NCBI GenBank assembly: GCA_016200325.1
Contig: JACQEZ010000018.1
Location: 1-64,000, forward strand
DNA from: Candidatus Manganitrophaceae bacterium
GTDB taxonomy: Bacteria > Nitrospirota > Nitrospiria > SBBL01 > Manganitrophaceae
Reading direction: 5' to 3'
Length of the DNA stretch: 64,000 bases
Shown here: positions 35,878-45,938 of the stretch, one piece after another
Layout of the letters: the number at the start of each line of letters is the position of its first letter
Position numbering within the stretch: position 1 is the stretch's first letter
Made by a program: the position numbers and the translations under genes
Notes under the pieces: generated by a model
The model's input: only the letters and a program-made list of their open reading frames with translations
What the model was told of the DNA's origin: nothing
The model's database searches: none

Positions 35878-38057
35878 TTTTGCTCCGGTTTGGTCGCGCC
35901 CTCTCCTTCCACAATCTTCGAAAAATCACCAAACGCATCAAAGCGTTTTTTGATTCTGAATAAGAGACTCAATCGATTCCGCTGGACCTCGGGATTCGGG
36001 TCCATCACCATGACCCCCTCAAAGAAGCGATTCAGCGGCTCGTACAGCGTCGCCAAGATCTCCAAGACCTGCTCATACCGGCCCTCCGACAGATCGGCGC
36101 GGATCGTATTGTCGACGCGGGAGATCGCCGCATAGAGATCTTTTTCAACCTGTTCTTTAAGAAGGGAGGGATCGACCTCCCCCGAAAAACCTTTCGGCAA
36201 AATTCGAATCGCCCGTTTGAAGCCGGTCATCAGCGGGCCGAAGAGGGGTTGCTTCGAGAAGCGGACCAGCGCCCGGGCCCAATCGATCATCACCTGGGGG
36301 CGGTCGAGCTCCCCGGCGAGGACGGCATCGATCAGATCATACCGAATTCCCTCGGACTGAAGATAAGAGGCGACCCGCTGCTTGAGAAAGCCGGTCACCT
36401 CCGCCGCGACCTGTCCGGCGGAGAACTTCTGCTGCATTTCATAGAGCCGGATCGACTCGCGCACCGCCGCCTGGAGGGAGAGGGTCCGAAGCGGAGAAGA
36501 CTCCATCACCAAAATCTGAATCAGTCCGAGCCCCTGACGCCGCAAGGCATACGGATCTTCCGAGCCGCTCGGGATCAGCCCGACGCCGAAGCAGCCGACG
36601 AGGGTATCGAGTTTGTCGGCCACCGCCACCGCCTGGCCGAGCGGGCTCTTCGGCAACGCGCCGCCTGAATACCGGGGGAGATAATGCTCCTCGATCGCCG
36701 AGGCGACTGCGGCCTCCTCTCCGTCGAGCCGGGCGTAGGTCCGGCCCATGACCCCCTGCAGCGCGGGAAACTCACGAACCACGCCGCTGATCAGATCGGC
36801 CTTGCAAAGGAGCGCGGCGCGCCCGATTGCCTCGGGCGACGTCCCTGCCTCCACCCCGATCTGCTGGGCGAGCGGGACCAGCCGCTCGACTTTCTCATGG
36901 AGTGTCCCAAGCTTCGCTTGGAAGGTCACCCCCTTGAGCCCTTCGACCCGGTCGGCCAATCGGCTCTTGCGGTCTTGGCTGAAATAAAATTGGGCATCGA
37001 CGAGCCGCGCGCGCAACACCCGCTCGTTCCCCTTCCGGATCGTTTCCGGTTGGTCGGTCGGATTGTTGACGATGGTGACAAAGTGGGGCAGGAGCGCGCC
37101 TTGTTGATGATGAAGGGGGAAGTAGCCTTGGTGCTCTTTCATCGCCGTGATGATCACCTCCTTCGGAACCTCCAGGAAGGAGGGATCAAAGGCGCCGCAG
37201 ATTGCTTTCGGATACTCCACCATAAAAGCCGCCTGCCAGACGAGCGCTTCGTCTTCTTCAATCTCCCCTTTTTTCTCTCGGGCGAGATCGCTCATCTCTT
37301 GGATGATCAAATCATATCGCTCTTTGGGGTCGATGAGGACAGACCGACGCCGCATCTCTTTTTGGTAAGAGGCGAAGTCGGCGACCTGGAACGATTCCGG
37401 GGCGAGGATCCGGTGGCCGTAGGAGATCCGATCGGAGGCGACCCCCGCGAACGAAAAAGGAACCACCTCGCCATTATAAAGCGCGACGATCCAGCGGACC
37501 GGCCGGACGAAGGAGACCCCTTCATCGTTCCATCGCATCGATCGGGGGAAGGAGAGCGAGGAGATCATTTCGGGGAGGAGCTTTTGAAGAAGGGTCGCCG
37601 TCGGCTCACCGCGGATCTCCTTCTCGACCGAAAGGTACTCTCCCTTCTCGGTCTGCCGGACCTTTAATTCCAACACGGCGACCCCTTGCGATTTGGCAAA
37701 ACCGATCGCCGCGGGGGTCGGATTCCCCTGCGCATCGAAGCCGACCTTTTTGGAAGGGCCGGTGGCCACCTCGGTCCGGCGCTCCTGTTGCGGGGCGAGC
37801 GAGGGGAGGGTCAGGATCAGCCGTCGCGGCGTGCCATACACCTGCGGCGGATCGAACGGGATCCCCAGGGCGGAGAGACGCGCCGTCACCCCCGCTTTCA
37901 GCTGCTCCAGCGCCGAGGCCATGACATTGGAAGGAATCTCCTCCACACCGATTTCAAGGAAGAGCTCCCGAGGTCCCTTTCCGGTCGCCTTGGAAACGGC
38001 GCTCTTTTTTCCGGGACGGCTCCCCGCGCTCCCTTCTGCGGAACCCTTAGGAGCCAT
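35874..38057 (-). CDS. glyS: Glycyl-tRNA synthetase beta subunit
   Basis: A 727-residue subunit of the alpha2beta2 bacterial enzyme. It has an atypical Lys/Pro/Ser-rich N-terminal extension of about 28 residues before [16 protein letters not shown], the usual start of GlyS. Internal landmarks are [16 protein letters not shown] and the HD-like YARLDGEE stretch. It follows glyQ with an 11-base overlap. The start at 38057 is the only one inside that coupling, but a later ATG is possible. Confidence 0.96.
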   Translation of the reverse strand: MAPKGSAEGSAGSRPGKKSAVSKATGKGPRELFLEIGVEEIPSNVMASALEQLKAGVTARLSALGIPFDPPQVYGTPRRLILTLPSLAPQQERRTEVATGPSKKVGFDAQGNPTPAAIGFAKSQGVAVLELKVRQTEKGEYLSVEKEIRGEPTATLLQKLLPEMISSLSFPRSMRWNDEGVSFVRPVRWIVALYNGEVVPFSFAGVASDRISYGHRILAPESFQVADFASYQKEMRRRSVLIDPKERYDLIIQEMSDLAREKKGEIEEDEALVWQAAFMVEYPKAICGAFDPSFLEVPKEVIITAMKEHQGYFPLHHQQGALLPHFVTIVNNPTDQPETIRKGNERVLRARLVDAQFYFSQDRKSRLADRVEGLKGVTFQAKLGTLHEKVERLVPLAQQIGVEAGTSPEAIGRAALLCKADLISGVVREFPALQGVMGRTYARLDGEEAAVASAIEEHYLPRYSGGALPKSPLGQAVAVADKLDTLVGCFGVGLIPSGSEDPYALRRQGLGLIQILVMESSPLRTLSLQAAVRESIRLYEMQQKFSAGQVAAEVTGFLKQRVASYLQSEGIRYDLIDAVLAGELDRPQVMIDWARALVRFSKQPLFGPLMTGFKRAIRILPKGFSGEVDPSLLKEQVEKDLYAAISRVDNTIRADLSEGRYEQVLEILATLYEPLNRFFEGVMVMDPNPEVQRNRLSLLFRIKKRFDAFGDFSKIVEGEGATKPEQK

Positions 38058-39018
38058 GGTTCTTGTCCTTTAAGAGAGGGAACCCGGCCGCTTCACGTTG
38101 TTTGAGATACCCTTCAGCGCAAAGCCGGGCCAATCCGCGGACGCGGGCGATATAGCTGGTTCGCTCGGTCACGGAGATCGCGCCCCGGGCATCGAGCAGG
38201 TTGAAGAAATGGGAGCTCTTCATGCAGTATTCATAGGCGGGAAGAATGAGGCCTTTGGAGATCAGCCGTCGAGACTCTTCCTCGGCGCGATGGAACGCTT
38301 CTTTCAGGTGGACGATGTTCGCCTCTTCGAAATTAAACCGGGAAAACTGGACCTCCCCCTCATGATGGACTTCGCCATAAGAGACCTGGTCATTCCAGGC
38401 GAGATCGTAGACGTTGTCGACCTGCTGCAGGTACATCGCAACCCGCTCCAGCCAATAGGTGATCTCCACCGAAATCGGATTGAGCTGAATCCCGCCGATC
38501 TCCTGGAAATAGGTGAACTGGGTGATCTCCATCCCGTCTAATCGGACCTCCCAGCCGAGTCCCCAGGCGCCGAGGGTCGGCGACTCCCAATCGTCCTGGA
38601 CAAATCGGATGTCGTGCTCCTCCATCTTGATGCCGAAGGAGGAGAGGCTCTGAAGATAAAGCGCTTGGATGTTCTCGGGCGCCGGTTTGAGGATCACTTG
38701 GTATTGGTAGTAGTGCTGAAGGCGGTTCGGGTTCTCGCCGTAGCGGCCGTCGGCGGGGCGGCGCGAGGCCTGAACATAAGCGGCATTCCAAGGCTCCGGC
38801 CCGAGCGCGCGCAAAAAGGTCGCCGGATGAAAGGTTCCGGCGCCGACCTCGGTGTCATACGATTGAAGGATCAGACAGCCTTGCGCGGCCCAGTAGCGGT
38901 GAAGCGACAAAAAAAGCTCTTGAAAGGTAAGCGGCTTGCGGGCTGTTTGAGACGTTTTGTGGACAGAGGCCGTCGCGCTCTTTCTCTGAGAAGTGGTGGC
39001 TTTCAAGGGGTCCTTCAT
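38047..39018 (-). CDS. glyQ: Glycyl-tRNA synthetase alpha subunit
   Basis: A 323-residue catalytic subunit of the class II tetrameric enzyme. Motifs include [28 protein letters not shown]-like [44 protein letters not shown] and [14 protein letters not shown]. It also carries an N-terminal extension of about 28 residues (Lys/Thr/Ser-rich) relative to the family, so the true start may be downstream. Glycyl-tRNA synthetase in two subunits is the bacterial-type enzyme. It follows a promoter-like sequence and precedes glyS. Confidence 0.96.
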   Translation of the reverse strand: MKDPLKATTSQRKSATASVHKTSQTARKPLTFQELFLSLHRYWAAQGCLILQSYDTEVGAGTFHPATFLRALGPEPWNAAYVQASRRPADGRYGENPNRLQHYYQYQVILKPAPENIQALYLQSLSSFGIKMEEHDIRFVQDDWESPTLGAWGLGWEVRLDGMEITQFTYFQEIGGIQLNPISVEITYWLERVAMYLQQVDNVYDLAWNDQVSYGEVHHEGEVQFSRFNFEEANIVHLKEAFHRAEEESRRLISKGLILPAYEYCMKSSHFFNLLDARGAISVTERTSYIARVRGLARLCAEGYLKQREAAGFPLLKDKNHGS

Positions 39019-39050
39019 TAGAATAGCGCAAGGTGAGCGTTCGAGCTACA

Positions 39051-39079
39051 AGTTAACAAAAGATTTCGGAGATTGTCAA
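39051..39079 (-). promoter_or_regulatory. Possible sigma-70 promoter of glyQS
   Basis: A perfect TTGACA (minus strand, 39074-39079) is followed after 17 bases by TTAACT (39051-39056), a poor -10 hexamer. The start would be close to 39044, about 26 bases before the glyQ ATG. Support is mainly from the -35 element. Confidence 0.45.
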
Positions 39080-39173
39080 GCAAATCAAGCGAATTTAGAT
39101 GCAGGACCATCGGTTCCGAGTTGCGAAATGAACCCGGCTTTTTCTTACTCCGCATTCCGCAATTAAAACTTTT

Positions 39174-39923
39174 TTAGGAGTGGACCGGCTCCGGAACAAA
39201 TTTTGGGGAAGGCGCCCCGGTGATATAGGTAATGTGATCCCCGAAGAGGACCTCAATTTCCGACCGCATCGCGGCAGTGAGTTTAATCCGATGCGCGGCG
39301 GCATAGTCCATCCGCTGCGATCCCCTAAGAAAAGCGAGGGTCCCTTGGGAGATCGATGCGAGCCGCTCCATCCGCTCGGCACAGGGGGGGCAGACGGTTC
39401 CGCCCTGGCCGGGGGAGAAGTAGATTTTGGGCTCGGTCAGCCGCTTGCGGCATTTTAAGCACTGGTCGAGCCTCGGTTGATATCCGCTATAGGCGACCAG
39501 ACGGATGACAAAGAGGATCGCGGAGAGCTGCCGGTCGGCCCCCTTCTCCAAATAGGTGAGCGCTTCGAGCAAAAGACGAAAGATCGCCGGGTTCGGCTCC
39601 TCATCCGGGGTCAACTTCTGGACCATCTGAACCATATGGGAGGCGAGATGAATCTCGGACCAGTTCTCCCGGAGCAGCTGAAAAGAGTGGACGATGTCCG
39701 ACTGGTTGATCCGGGCGAGTTTGTCCCCCGGTTTTTCGAAGACAACGAGATTGCAGTGGGTAAACGGCTCCAGCGCGGCACCGAACCGGCTCTTCATCCG
39801 ACGGGCCCCCTTCGCCACCCCTTTTAGCTTCCCTTTTTTAGCGGTAAAAAAAGTGACCAGCTTATCGGCCTCACCGAGCTTAATGCTCCCGAGAACGATC
39901 GCCGGCGTGGTCAGTAACGACAT
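39174..39923 (-). CDS. recO: DNA repair protein RecO
   Basis: A 249-residue protein with the N-terminal OB-fold (PAIVLGSIKLGEADKLVTFFT) and a C-terminal zinc domain with Cys in CLKCRKRL and CPPC. RecO loads RecA with RecF/RecR in recombinational repair. Length and motif order are typical. Confidence 0.94.
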   Translation of the reverse strand: MSLLTTPAIVLGSIKLGEADKLVTFFTAKKGKLKGVAKGARRMKSRFGAALEPFTHCNLVVFEKPGDKLARINQSDIVHSFQLLRENWSEIHLASHMVQMVQKLTPDEEPNPAIFRLLLEALTYLEKGADRQLSAILFVIRLVAYSGYQPRLDQCLKCRKRLTEPKIYFSPGQGGTVCPPCAERMERLASISQGTLAFLRGSQRMDYAAAHRIKLTAAMRSEIEVLFGDHITYITGAPSPKFVPEPVHS

Positions 39924-40385
39924 GCCTCTCCTTATAAAATAATAAAGTAAGAAAAATTTTATTTTACTTCATAGACGGTCTATTTACAAGGAGGAGGTTC
40001 GGTTTGGATGGTTCTCATTTTCTGAACTTAGGGAGGAAGGAAAAGGTAGGTGGAGCGATTGATTATAACCGAGGGAAGCTGCGTCCTCGCTCCACCCCTC
40101 CCCCAGTAGGGCTCTTTCTCTCCGACATAGCACGCCACCGAGGAGATAAACCTAGAGCTAGTGATTTCTGAATCAAAAAAAAGATCGTAAGCGCCTGCGC
40201 GGCAAGGGCGCACTACGCCCCCCCCCCACTCTGCTGCGTTTTATATCAGACGTTCCATCGACCGAATCAGGTCACCTGTCGAAGCCCCATCCGCGGTGCT
40301 CTCCCGCACGTGGTGCAAGTTGTGACCGTGGGGGGGAGCCCCCCCGCTGCACGGGAGGCCGCAGGGGAGCCCAAGGCGCGACCGG
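39924..40385. other. Structured intergenic region, no gene found
   Basis: About 460 bases between recO and the sensor-kinase gene. An inverted repeat of 10 bp (40049-40058 with 40087-40096) could form a loop with a 28-base interval. Further on, G-run/C-run complementarity near 40330-40355 (GGGGGGAGCCCCCCC) sits inside a 6-bp CTCCCG/CGGGAG frame. A 61-codon frame at 40028-40213 is not convincing. A non-coding RNA or the remains of a lost element are both possible. Confidence 0.5.
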
Positions 40386-42353
40386 CTATTGATTCAGACG
40401 GCAGGGAAGGAACACCGTAAAGGTCGATCCTTTTCCTTGCTCACTTTCGACGCGGATCTCCCCCTCGAGCAGATTCACCAGGTCCTTAACGATCCGCAAT
40501 CCCAACCCGACGCCGCCGAACTCCCGGGTGAGGTCGGCATCGAGCTGATAAAAGGCCTCGAAGATTCTCGGCAGCGCCTCCGGCTTCATGCCGATGCCGG
40601 TATCACTCACCGCCACCTCGACGCCGTCGCGTCGCGGTGCCTTCCGCGCCGTCAAGGTAATGCCGCCGTGGCGTGTGAATTTGACCGCATTTGAAAGAAG
40701 GTTGACGAGAATCTGCTTGACCTTCCCCGCATCGGTCTCCAGCGTCGAAAGGGTCTCTTCCACCTCCTGCTTGAGATAAAGTCCCCGTTCATCGATCAGG
40801 GGTTGCATCCCGGAGATCACCTCCTCGATGAGGTCGTGAAGGTCGAACGAAGAGCGCTGAATTTTCAGCCGCCCCGCCTCCATCCGGGAGAGGTCGAGGA
40901 CCTCTTCGATCAGATGCAGCAGGTCGTCGGCGTTTCTCAAAATTCCTTCAAGCGGCTTTTTCTGATCCGATCCGACGGGACCGAAGGTTTCATCGTGCAT
41001 CAAGGTGGCATAGCCGAGGATGGAATTCAACGGGGTTCGAAGCTCATGTGAGACGTTTGAGACAAACTGCGATTTCAAACGGCTCGCCTCTTCCGCCTCA
41101 TGCGTCCGCCGCTGGAGCGCCTCGTTCGCCGTCTGCAACTCCGCCGTCCGCTCCCGCACCCGAATCTCCAGCTCTTCATTCAATTTACGGATCGCATTCT
41201 CCACCTGTTTCCGTTCGGTGATATCCTGCGCCGTCCCGAACATCCGCACCGGCTTTCCTTCTTTGTTGAGGAGGACCTCTCCCTGGCTGTGAAGGATCCG
41301 TACGATTCCATCCGGGCGGACGATTCGGTGCTCGAAGGCGAAAGTCTGGCCGTTCTGATATGCCTTCTCGATGATCTCTTTTACGGAAGCAAGGTCCTCC
41401 GGATGAAGAAAGGTGAGATACCGATCATAGGTCATCCCTTCCGATCGGGAAGAGAGCCCATAGATCCGATAGAGCTCGTCGGACCAGGTCAGCGTGTTAG
41501 AGGCGATCTCCCACTCCCAGCTCCCGATATGGGCGATCCGCTGGGCAACGGAAAGCTGCGCCTGACTTTTCCGAAGCCGCTCCTCCGCCTCTCTTCGCTC
41601 GGTCAGGTCGCGGGTGAGCTTCGAGAAGCCGATCAGCTCTCCCTCTTCATTCCGAATCGGGGTGATCACCGCGCTGGCCCAAAACCGGGAGCCGTCTTTT
41701 CGGACGCGCCATCCTTCATCTTCAAACTGACCGTCTTCAACGGCCCGCTTTAACTCATATCCCGCTTTGTCCCACACTTTATCTTCATCCGGATAGAAGA
41801 CGGAGAAGTGCTTTCCGATAATTTCGTCGAGCTGATATCCCTTGATCTGCACCGCCCCCCGATTCCAGCTCACCACCCGCCCTTGGGGATCGAGCATAAA
41901 AATGGCATAGTCTCGGACCCCCTCCACCAGAAGACGGTGACGCTGCTCCGCCTGTCTTCGCTCCGTCAGGTCCCGGGTAATCTTTGCAAAGCCGATTCGC
42001 TTTCCTTCATCATTCTCTAAGCGGGTAATCACGATATTGGCCCAGAATCGGGAGCCGTCTTTCCGAATCCGCCAGCCCTCTTCCTCGAATCGCCCCTCTT
42101 CCAAAGCGCGGGACAGGTTGTACGCCGGTTTCCCTCGACGCTGATCGTCCTTGGTATAAAAGGCAGAGAAATGTTTGCCGATGATCTCCTCAGGACGGTA
42201 TCCCTTGATCCGCTCCGCCCCCTGATTCCAGCTCATCACCTTTCCCTGAAGATCGAGAAGGTAAATCGCATAATCCTTCACCTCCTCTACCAGGTGGCGA
42301 TAGCTTTCTAAACTCTGCAGAAGCGGTTCTGAATCGCGACGCGCTTTCCCCAT
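40386..42353 (-). CDS. Multi-PAS sensor histidine kinase
   Basis: A soluble 655-residue kinase with no membrane segment. Three PAS domains follow one another: about 20-132, 140-252 (both with the MSWNQGAERIKGY or VSWNRGAVQIKGY core) and 275-382 (PAS_3 type, WEWEIASNTLTWSDELYRI). The dimerisation/phosphoacceptor domain has His436 (SNVSHELRTPLNS) and the catalytic ATPase domain has N555, DTGIGMK and GGVGLGLRIV. The first two PAS units are near-duplicates. No response regulator is adjacent. It follows the 1108-residue kinase gene on the same strand after 52 bases. Confidence 0.93.
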   Translation of the reverse strand: MGKARRDSEPLLQSLESYRHLVEEVKDYAIYLLDLQGKVMSWNQGAERIKGYRPEEIIGKHFSAFYTKDDQRRGKPAYNLSRALEEGRFEEEGWRIRKDGSRFWANIVITRLENDEGKRIGFAKITRDLTERRQAEQRHRLLVEGVRDYAIFMLDPQGRVVSWNRGAVQIKGYQLDEIIGKHFSVFYPDEDKVWDKAGYELKRAVEDGQFEDEGWRVRKDGSRFWASAVITPIRNEEGELIGFSKLTRDLTERREAEERLRKSQAQLSVAQRIAHIGSWEWEIASNTLTWSDELYRIYGLSSRSEGMTYDRYLTFLHPEDLASVKEIIEKAYQNGQTFAFEHRIVRPDGIVRILHSQGEVLLNKEGKPVRMFGTAQDITERKQVENAIRKLNEELEIRVRERTAELQTANEALQRRTHEAEEASRLKSQFVSNVSHELRTPLNSILGYATLMHDETFGPVGSDQKKPLEGILRNADDLLHLIEEVLDLSRMEAGRLKIQRSSFDLHDLIEEVISGMQPLIDERGLYLKQEVEETLSTLETDAGKVKQILVNLLSNAVKFTRHGGITLTARKAPRRDGVEVAVSDTGIGMKPEALPRIFEAFYQLDADLTREFGGVGLGLRIVKDLVNLLEGEIRVESEQGKGSTFTVFLPCRLNQ

Positions 42354-42405
42354 TATGTGACTTCCCCCATTATTTTAGATATTTGGTTGAAGACCCTTTC
42401 TGCGG

Positions 42406-45400
42406 TCACTTTCGGCTGAGTCGGATCGGCAGCGTGAAGGTGAAGGTCGATCCTTTTCCAGGGTCGCTTTCCACCCGGATCCCCCCTTCCAACAAAGAGA
42501 GCAGCTCTTTAACGATCGCGAGCCCCAGACCGACCCCGCCGAACTCCCGGGTGGCGGCGCCGTCCACCTGATGGAAGGTGTCGAAGATCCGCGGCAAATG
42601 TTCGGGACGGATGCCGATTCCGGTATCCTGAACGGCAATCTCGACTCCGGTCCCGTCTGCCTGCATCCTCGCTCGGATGGTGATTTCCCCGTTGGAGGTA
42701 AACTTCACTGCATTCGAAAGAAGGTTAACCAAGATCTGTTTAATCTTCCCGACGTCGCTTTCAATCGAGGGAAGCCCCGAAGCAATACCGCAAGAGATCG
42801 GGAGCCCCTTTTCCTCGGAGAGGGGATAAATTCCGCTCACCACCTCGTCAATTAAAACGGCTAGATCGACCTTCGAAGGGGTCACCGACATCTTTCCCGC
42901 CTCAATCTTCGCCAGATCGAGCACATCGTTCACCAGCTGGGTCAGGTCATGCGCATTGCGTCGAACCCCTCTGAGGGCAAGCCGCTGCTCTTCTCGGACC
43001 GTTCCGTAGACCTCTTCCATCAAAAGATGGGTATAGCCGATGATCGCATTGAGCGGGGTTCGAAGCTCGTGGGAAATATTGGAAAGAAAGTGCGACTTGA
43101 GCCGGCTTGCCTCCTCCGCCTCGATCTTCTTGCGCTGCAGCTCCTCATTGATTTGCTCAAGATGGCCGGCATATTGCTGATTTGCAATCGCCAAGGCGAT
43201 TTGATTGGCTATCGTCTGCATCAGCTGAATGTCCTCGGAGGTAAACGGCTCCTGCTGCTCCTTATCGCAAATCCAGAGGACGCCGAGCGGAATGCCCCGG
43301 ATTTGGAGCGGAACGGCGAGAATCGATTCAATGCCGAGCCGCTCGATAAAGGGCCGATACCGTTCCATGCCGGGGTCGCTCCAGATCGGATGAAGCCTCA
43401 GCATCTCCCCCCGGTAGAGAAGGCGATAGATCGGATCCCCCTCCTCCTCGATGAGCGGCGCTTCGAGCCGCTGCATCACCCCCTCCTCAAAGCCATAAAA
43501 CGCGTGGGGACGGATCGTTTTCCGGTTTGAATCGATCAATGAGATCCCACAGCGGGTTGCCTTCGTCAGTTCGGCGATCCGCCTCACCACCTCGGTCAGG
43601 AAGAGATCGCTCTTCTCCCCCAACGCAAATCGACTGGAGAAGTGGTGGAGGGCCTGCGAGATATCGAGCTGCCGCCGAAGCTGCTCCATCCCGCCCGCCA
43701 AGGCATCGTGCGCCTTTTGAAGGGCCGCTTCCGCCTGCTTCCGCTCCCACGTCTCCAGGGCGAGGGCGGTGACATCGGCAATCGACGCTGAAAAGTGCTG
43801 CTCCTCGGAGGTCCACCGTCGGGCGGGGCCGACCTGCTCATGGCAAACGACCCCGACCATCTTTCCATTCAGCCAGATCGGGGCGTCGAGCATTGAAGTA
43901 ATCCCGAGCGGGGCAAGGTAAGACTCCGAGAACTCTTCCGTGCGCGGATCGGCATGGGCATCGTGCGCCGGGATGATCCGCTCCAATTCCAACGCTTCAA
44001 AATAGGCCGGATATCGTTCTGCAGGGAGCTCCATCCCTTCCGAATGGCGGGAAAGGCTTCGTTCGTAGAGGTCGAAACAGCGGATTTTAGAACGCGCGTC
44101 GTCATAAAGCCAGACGCTGGCACGCTCGACCTCTAAAACATGCGCCGCCGCCCTCGTGATTTCTCCGAAGGAAGCCTTCAGATCGACCCCCTCGGACAAC
44201 CGGCTTCTCGCGAGCCGTCCCAACACCCGGTTCTGGCGACGCAAGCGGTTTTCTCCCTTCCGCTGCTCCGTGATATCGCGTGTAAAACAGCGGACATGGA
44301 CGAACTTTCCGTCTTCCCAAAAAACGTTGGAGTCGATGAGCAGATGCTTAATCGAACCGTCTTTGCACCGAAACCGGGCTTCATAGTGACGAAGCGTCTC
44401 CCCCTGCGAGAGCCGCTGCAGGAGATCGTTGGCCACCTCCACATCGGCATGAAATTCGGAGATATGGCGGCCGACATACTCTTCGCGTTGATACCCGAGC
44501 AGATCGAGCTCCGCCCGATTGGCCCGTAAGATCATCCCGTCCGGCCCGATCCAATGCAGACCGACCGCCGCATTTTCGAAAAAGTCGGCCAACGTCTGCT
44601 CGCTTCGACGCAGCGCCCGCTCTATCCGCTTCCGCTCGGTAATATCCCGTTTCACACCGACGTGACAGACCACGTCGCCCGCGTCGTCTTTCATCGAGAA
44701 GGCGGTGAGCTCGATCTCGATCTTCTTCCCCGACTTGGTCCGGCTGACATGCTCGCCCTGGTAGCTTCCGCTCTTCTGCAATTGCTCCGCAATCCGTCGG
44801 AAGGGTTCCTCTCCGAGATGGATTTGAGGCGTTTTGCCCTGGAGCGCTTCATCGGAATAGCCGATCAGCATCCGATGGGCGTAGTTCTGCTCGAGATAGT
44901 ATCCTTTGGCATCAATGATCGCGATGGCATCGCTCGCGGAAGCGATGATCCGCTGATAGAGATGCAGCCGCGCATCGGCCCGCCGGCGCTCGGCGGTCTC
45001 TTCCTCCAGCTGCCGTTTCTTGAGCGCGAGCGCAGCTTTTCCCTCGCTCAGTGCGACCGCATCGCGCTCCCGCTCGACGATATGACGAATCAGCCGCTCC
45101 ACTTCCTGGGCGGCGCCCCGATCTGTAAGAAACTCATCGGGTGGGATGTAATACTGATTCTGGCAGACGAGCCCGCCGGAAATGACCTTCGGATGGGTCC
45201 GGATGACATCCTGGATGAGCTCCGGCTGGAACCGGTTTCGATTGTACTGGCAAATGGCCACGACATTGTTGCTGGGGAAAAACCGATTCAGCTTTGCCTC
45301 ATACTCCATCAACCGTTCTGCTCCCGGGTCCCCCCCCAATGCCCAGGTCATCTCCCCCGTGATCCTCAATGCCGTATACCCGGCCCGTTCGGCCGCCTCG

Positions 45401-45732
45401 ACCGCCCCTTTTAAAAAAGCGATCATTCCATCCGGATCAAAATATCCCTTATTGAGGTAGACCTGTTTGTCGGCAATGGTCAGGGCGCCCGATTGGATCG
45501 CGGCATCGACATTGATCCCCTCCTGGTGCATGGCGTCGATCACCGTTGCCGCGACATTCTCATCGACAATATAAACGCACTGCTCCCCCCGCTCTAACCC
45601 GATTCGGATAAAGGAGACGGCGGCGGCGAGCTGCTCTTGAAGGGTCTCATAGATCAGACAGAGGTGATCGTGCGGCGCGGCCTGTTTGATGGCCTGAACG
45701 AGGGAGGAGTGGCTCTCTTTGGAATAATGCAT
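42406..45732 (-). CDS. MEDS-PAS-PAS-GAF-GAF sensor histidine kinase
   Basis: An 1108-residue cytosolic kinase. Residues 10-210 match the MEDS (DcmR-type sensory) domain: HDHLCLIYETLQEQLAAA, then an ITGEMTWALGG segment. PAS domains follow at about 252-370 and 378-492, GAF domains at about 510-662 and 700-852, then a HisKA domain (His889 in SNISHELRTPLNA) and a HATPase domain (N1006, GGVGLGLAIV). The MEDS family is known from methanogens and methylotrophs and may bind a small ligand or cofactor. Upstream lies about 200 bases without a gene. Confidence 0.93.
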   Translation of the reverse strand: MHYSKESHSSLVQAIKQAAPHDHLCLIYETLQEQLAAAVSFIRIGLERGEQCVYIVDENVAATVIDAMHQEGINVDAAIQSGALTIADKQVYLNKGYFDPDGMIAFLKGAVEAAERAGYTALRITGEMTWALGGDPGAERLMEYEAKLNRFFPSNNVVAICQYNRNRFQPELIQDVIRTHPKVISGGLVCQNQYYIPPDEFLTDRGAAQEVERLIRHIVERERDAVALSEGKAALALKKRQLEEETAERRRADARLHLYQRIIASASDAIAIIDAKGYYLEQNYAHRMLIGYSDEALQGKTPQIHLGEEPFRRIAEQLQKSGSYQGEHVSRTKSGKKIEIELTAFSMKDDAGDVVCHVGVKRDITERKRIERALRRSEQTLADFFENAAVGLHWIGPDGMILRANRAELDLLGYQREEYVGRHISEFHADVEVANDLLQRLSQGETLRHYEARFRCKDGSIKHLLIDSNVFWEDGKFVHVRCFTRDITEQRKGENRLRRQNRVLGRLARSRLSEGVDLKASFGEITRAAAHVLEVERASVWLYDDARSKIRCFDLYERSLSRHSEGMELPAERYPAYFEALELERIIPAHDAHADPRTEEFSESYLAPLGITSMLDAPIWLNGKMVGVVCHEQVGPARRWTSEEQHFSASIADVTALALETWERKQAEAALQKAHDALAGGMEQLRRQLDISQALHHFSSRFALGEKSDLFLTEVVRRIAELTKATRCGISLIDSNRKTIRPHAFYGFEEGVMQRLEAPLIEEEGDPIYRLLYRGEMLRLHPIWSDPGMERYRPFIERLGIESILAVPLQIRGIPLGVLWICDKEQQEPFTSEDIQLMQTIANQIALAIANQQYAGHLEQINEELQRKKIEAEEASRLKSHFLSNISHELRTPLNAIIGYTHLLMEEVYGTVREEQRLALRGVRRNAHDLTQLVNDVLDLAKIEAGKMSVTPSKVDLAVLIDEVVSGIYPLSEEKGLPISCGIASGLPSIESDVGKIKQILVNLLSNAVKFTSNGEITIRARMQADGTGVEIAVQDTGIGIRPEHLPRIFDTFHQVDGAATREFGGVGLGLAIVKELLSLLEGGIRVESDPGKGSTFTFTLPIRLSRK

Positions 45733-45938
45733 CAGTTCTCCGTGACGTGATTCTGTTGTGATGGCAAGAAGGGAGGGAGCGCGTTTTAGGCGACTTTTAT
45801 CACGTCATTTATCGCATGAAAATCATGCAGATAAGGGTTCTATTTTTAAGAGAAAAGGGATCTGAGTCATTATAGGAGAAAGACCGGTAATGATGCAAGA
45901 GGAGGATTTTCGTGATCCACCCGATCCCACGCCGGATT

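Noticed and set aside
40028-40213. A 61-codon open frame between recO and the sensor kinase
   Set aside because: It overlaps an inverted repeat and has composition unlike a protein; no Shine-Dalgarno is visible.
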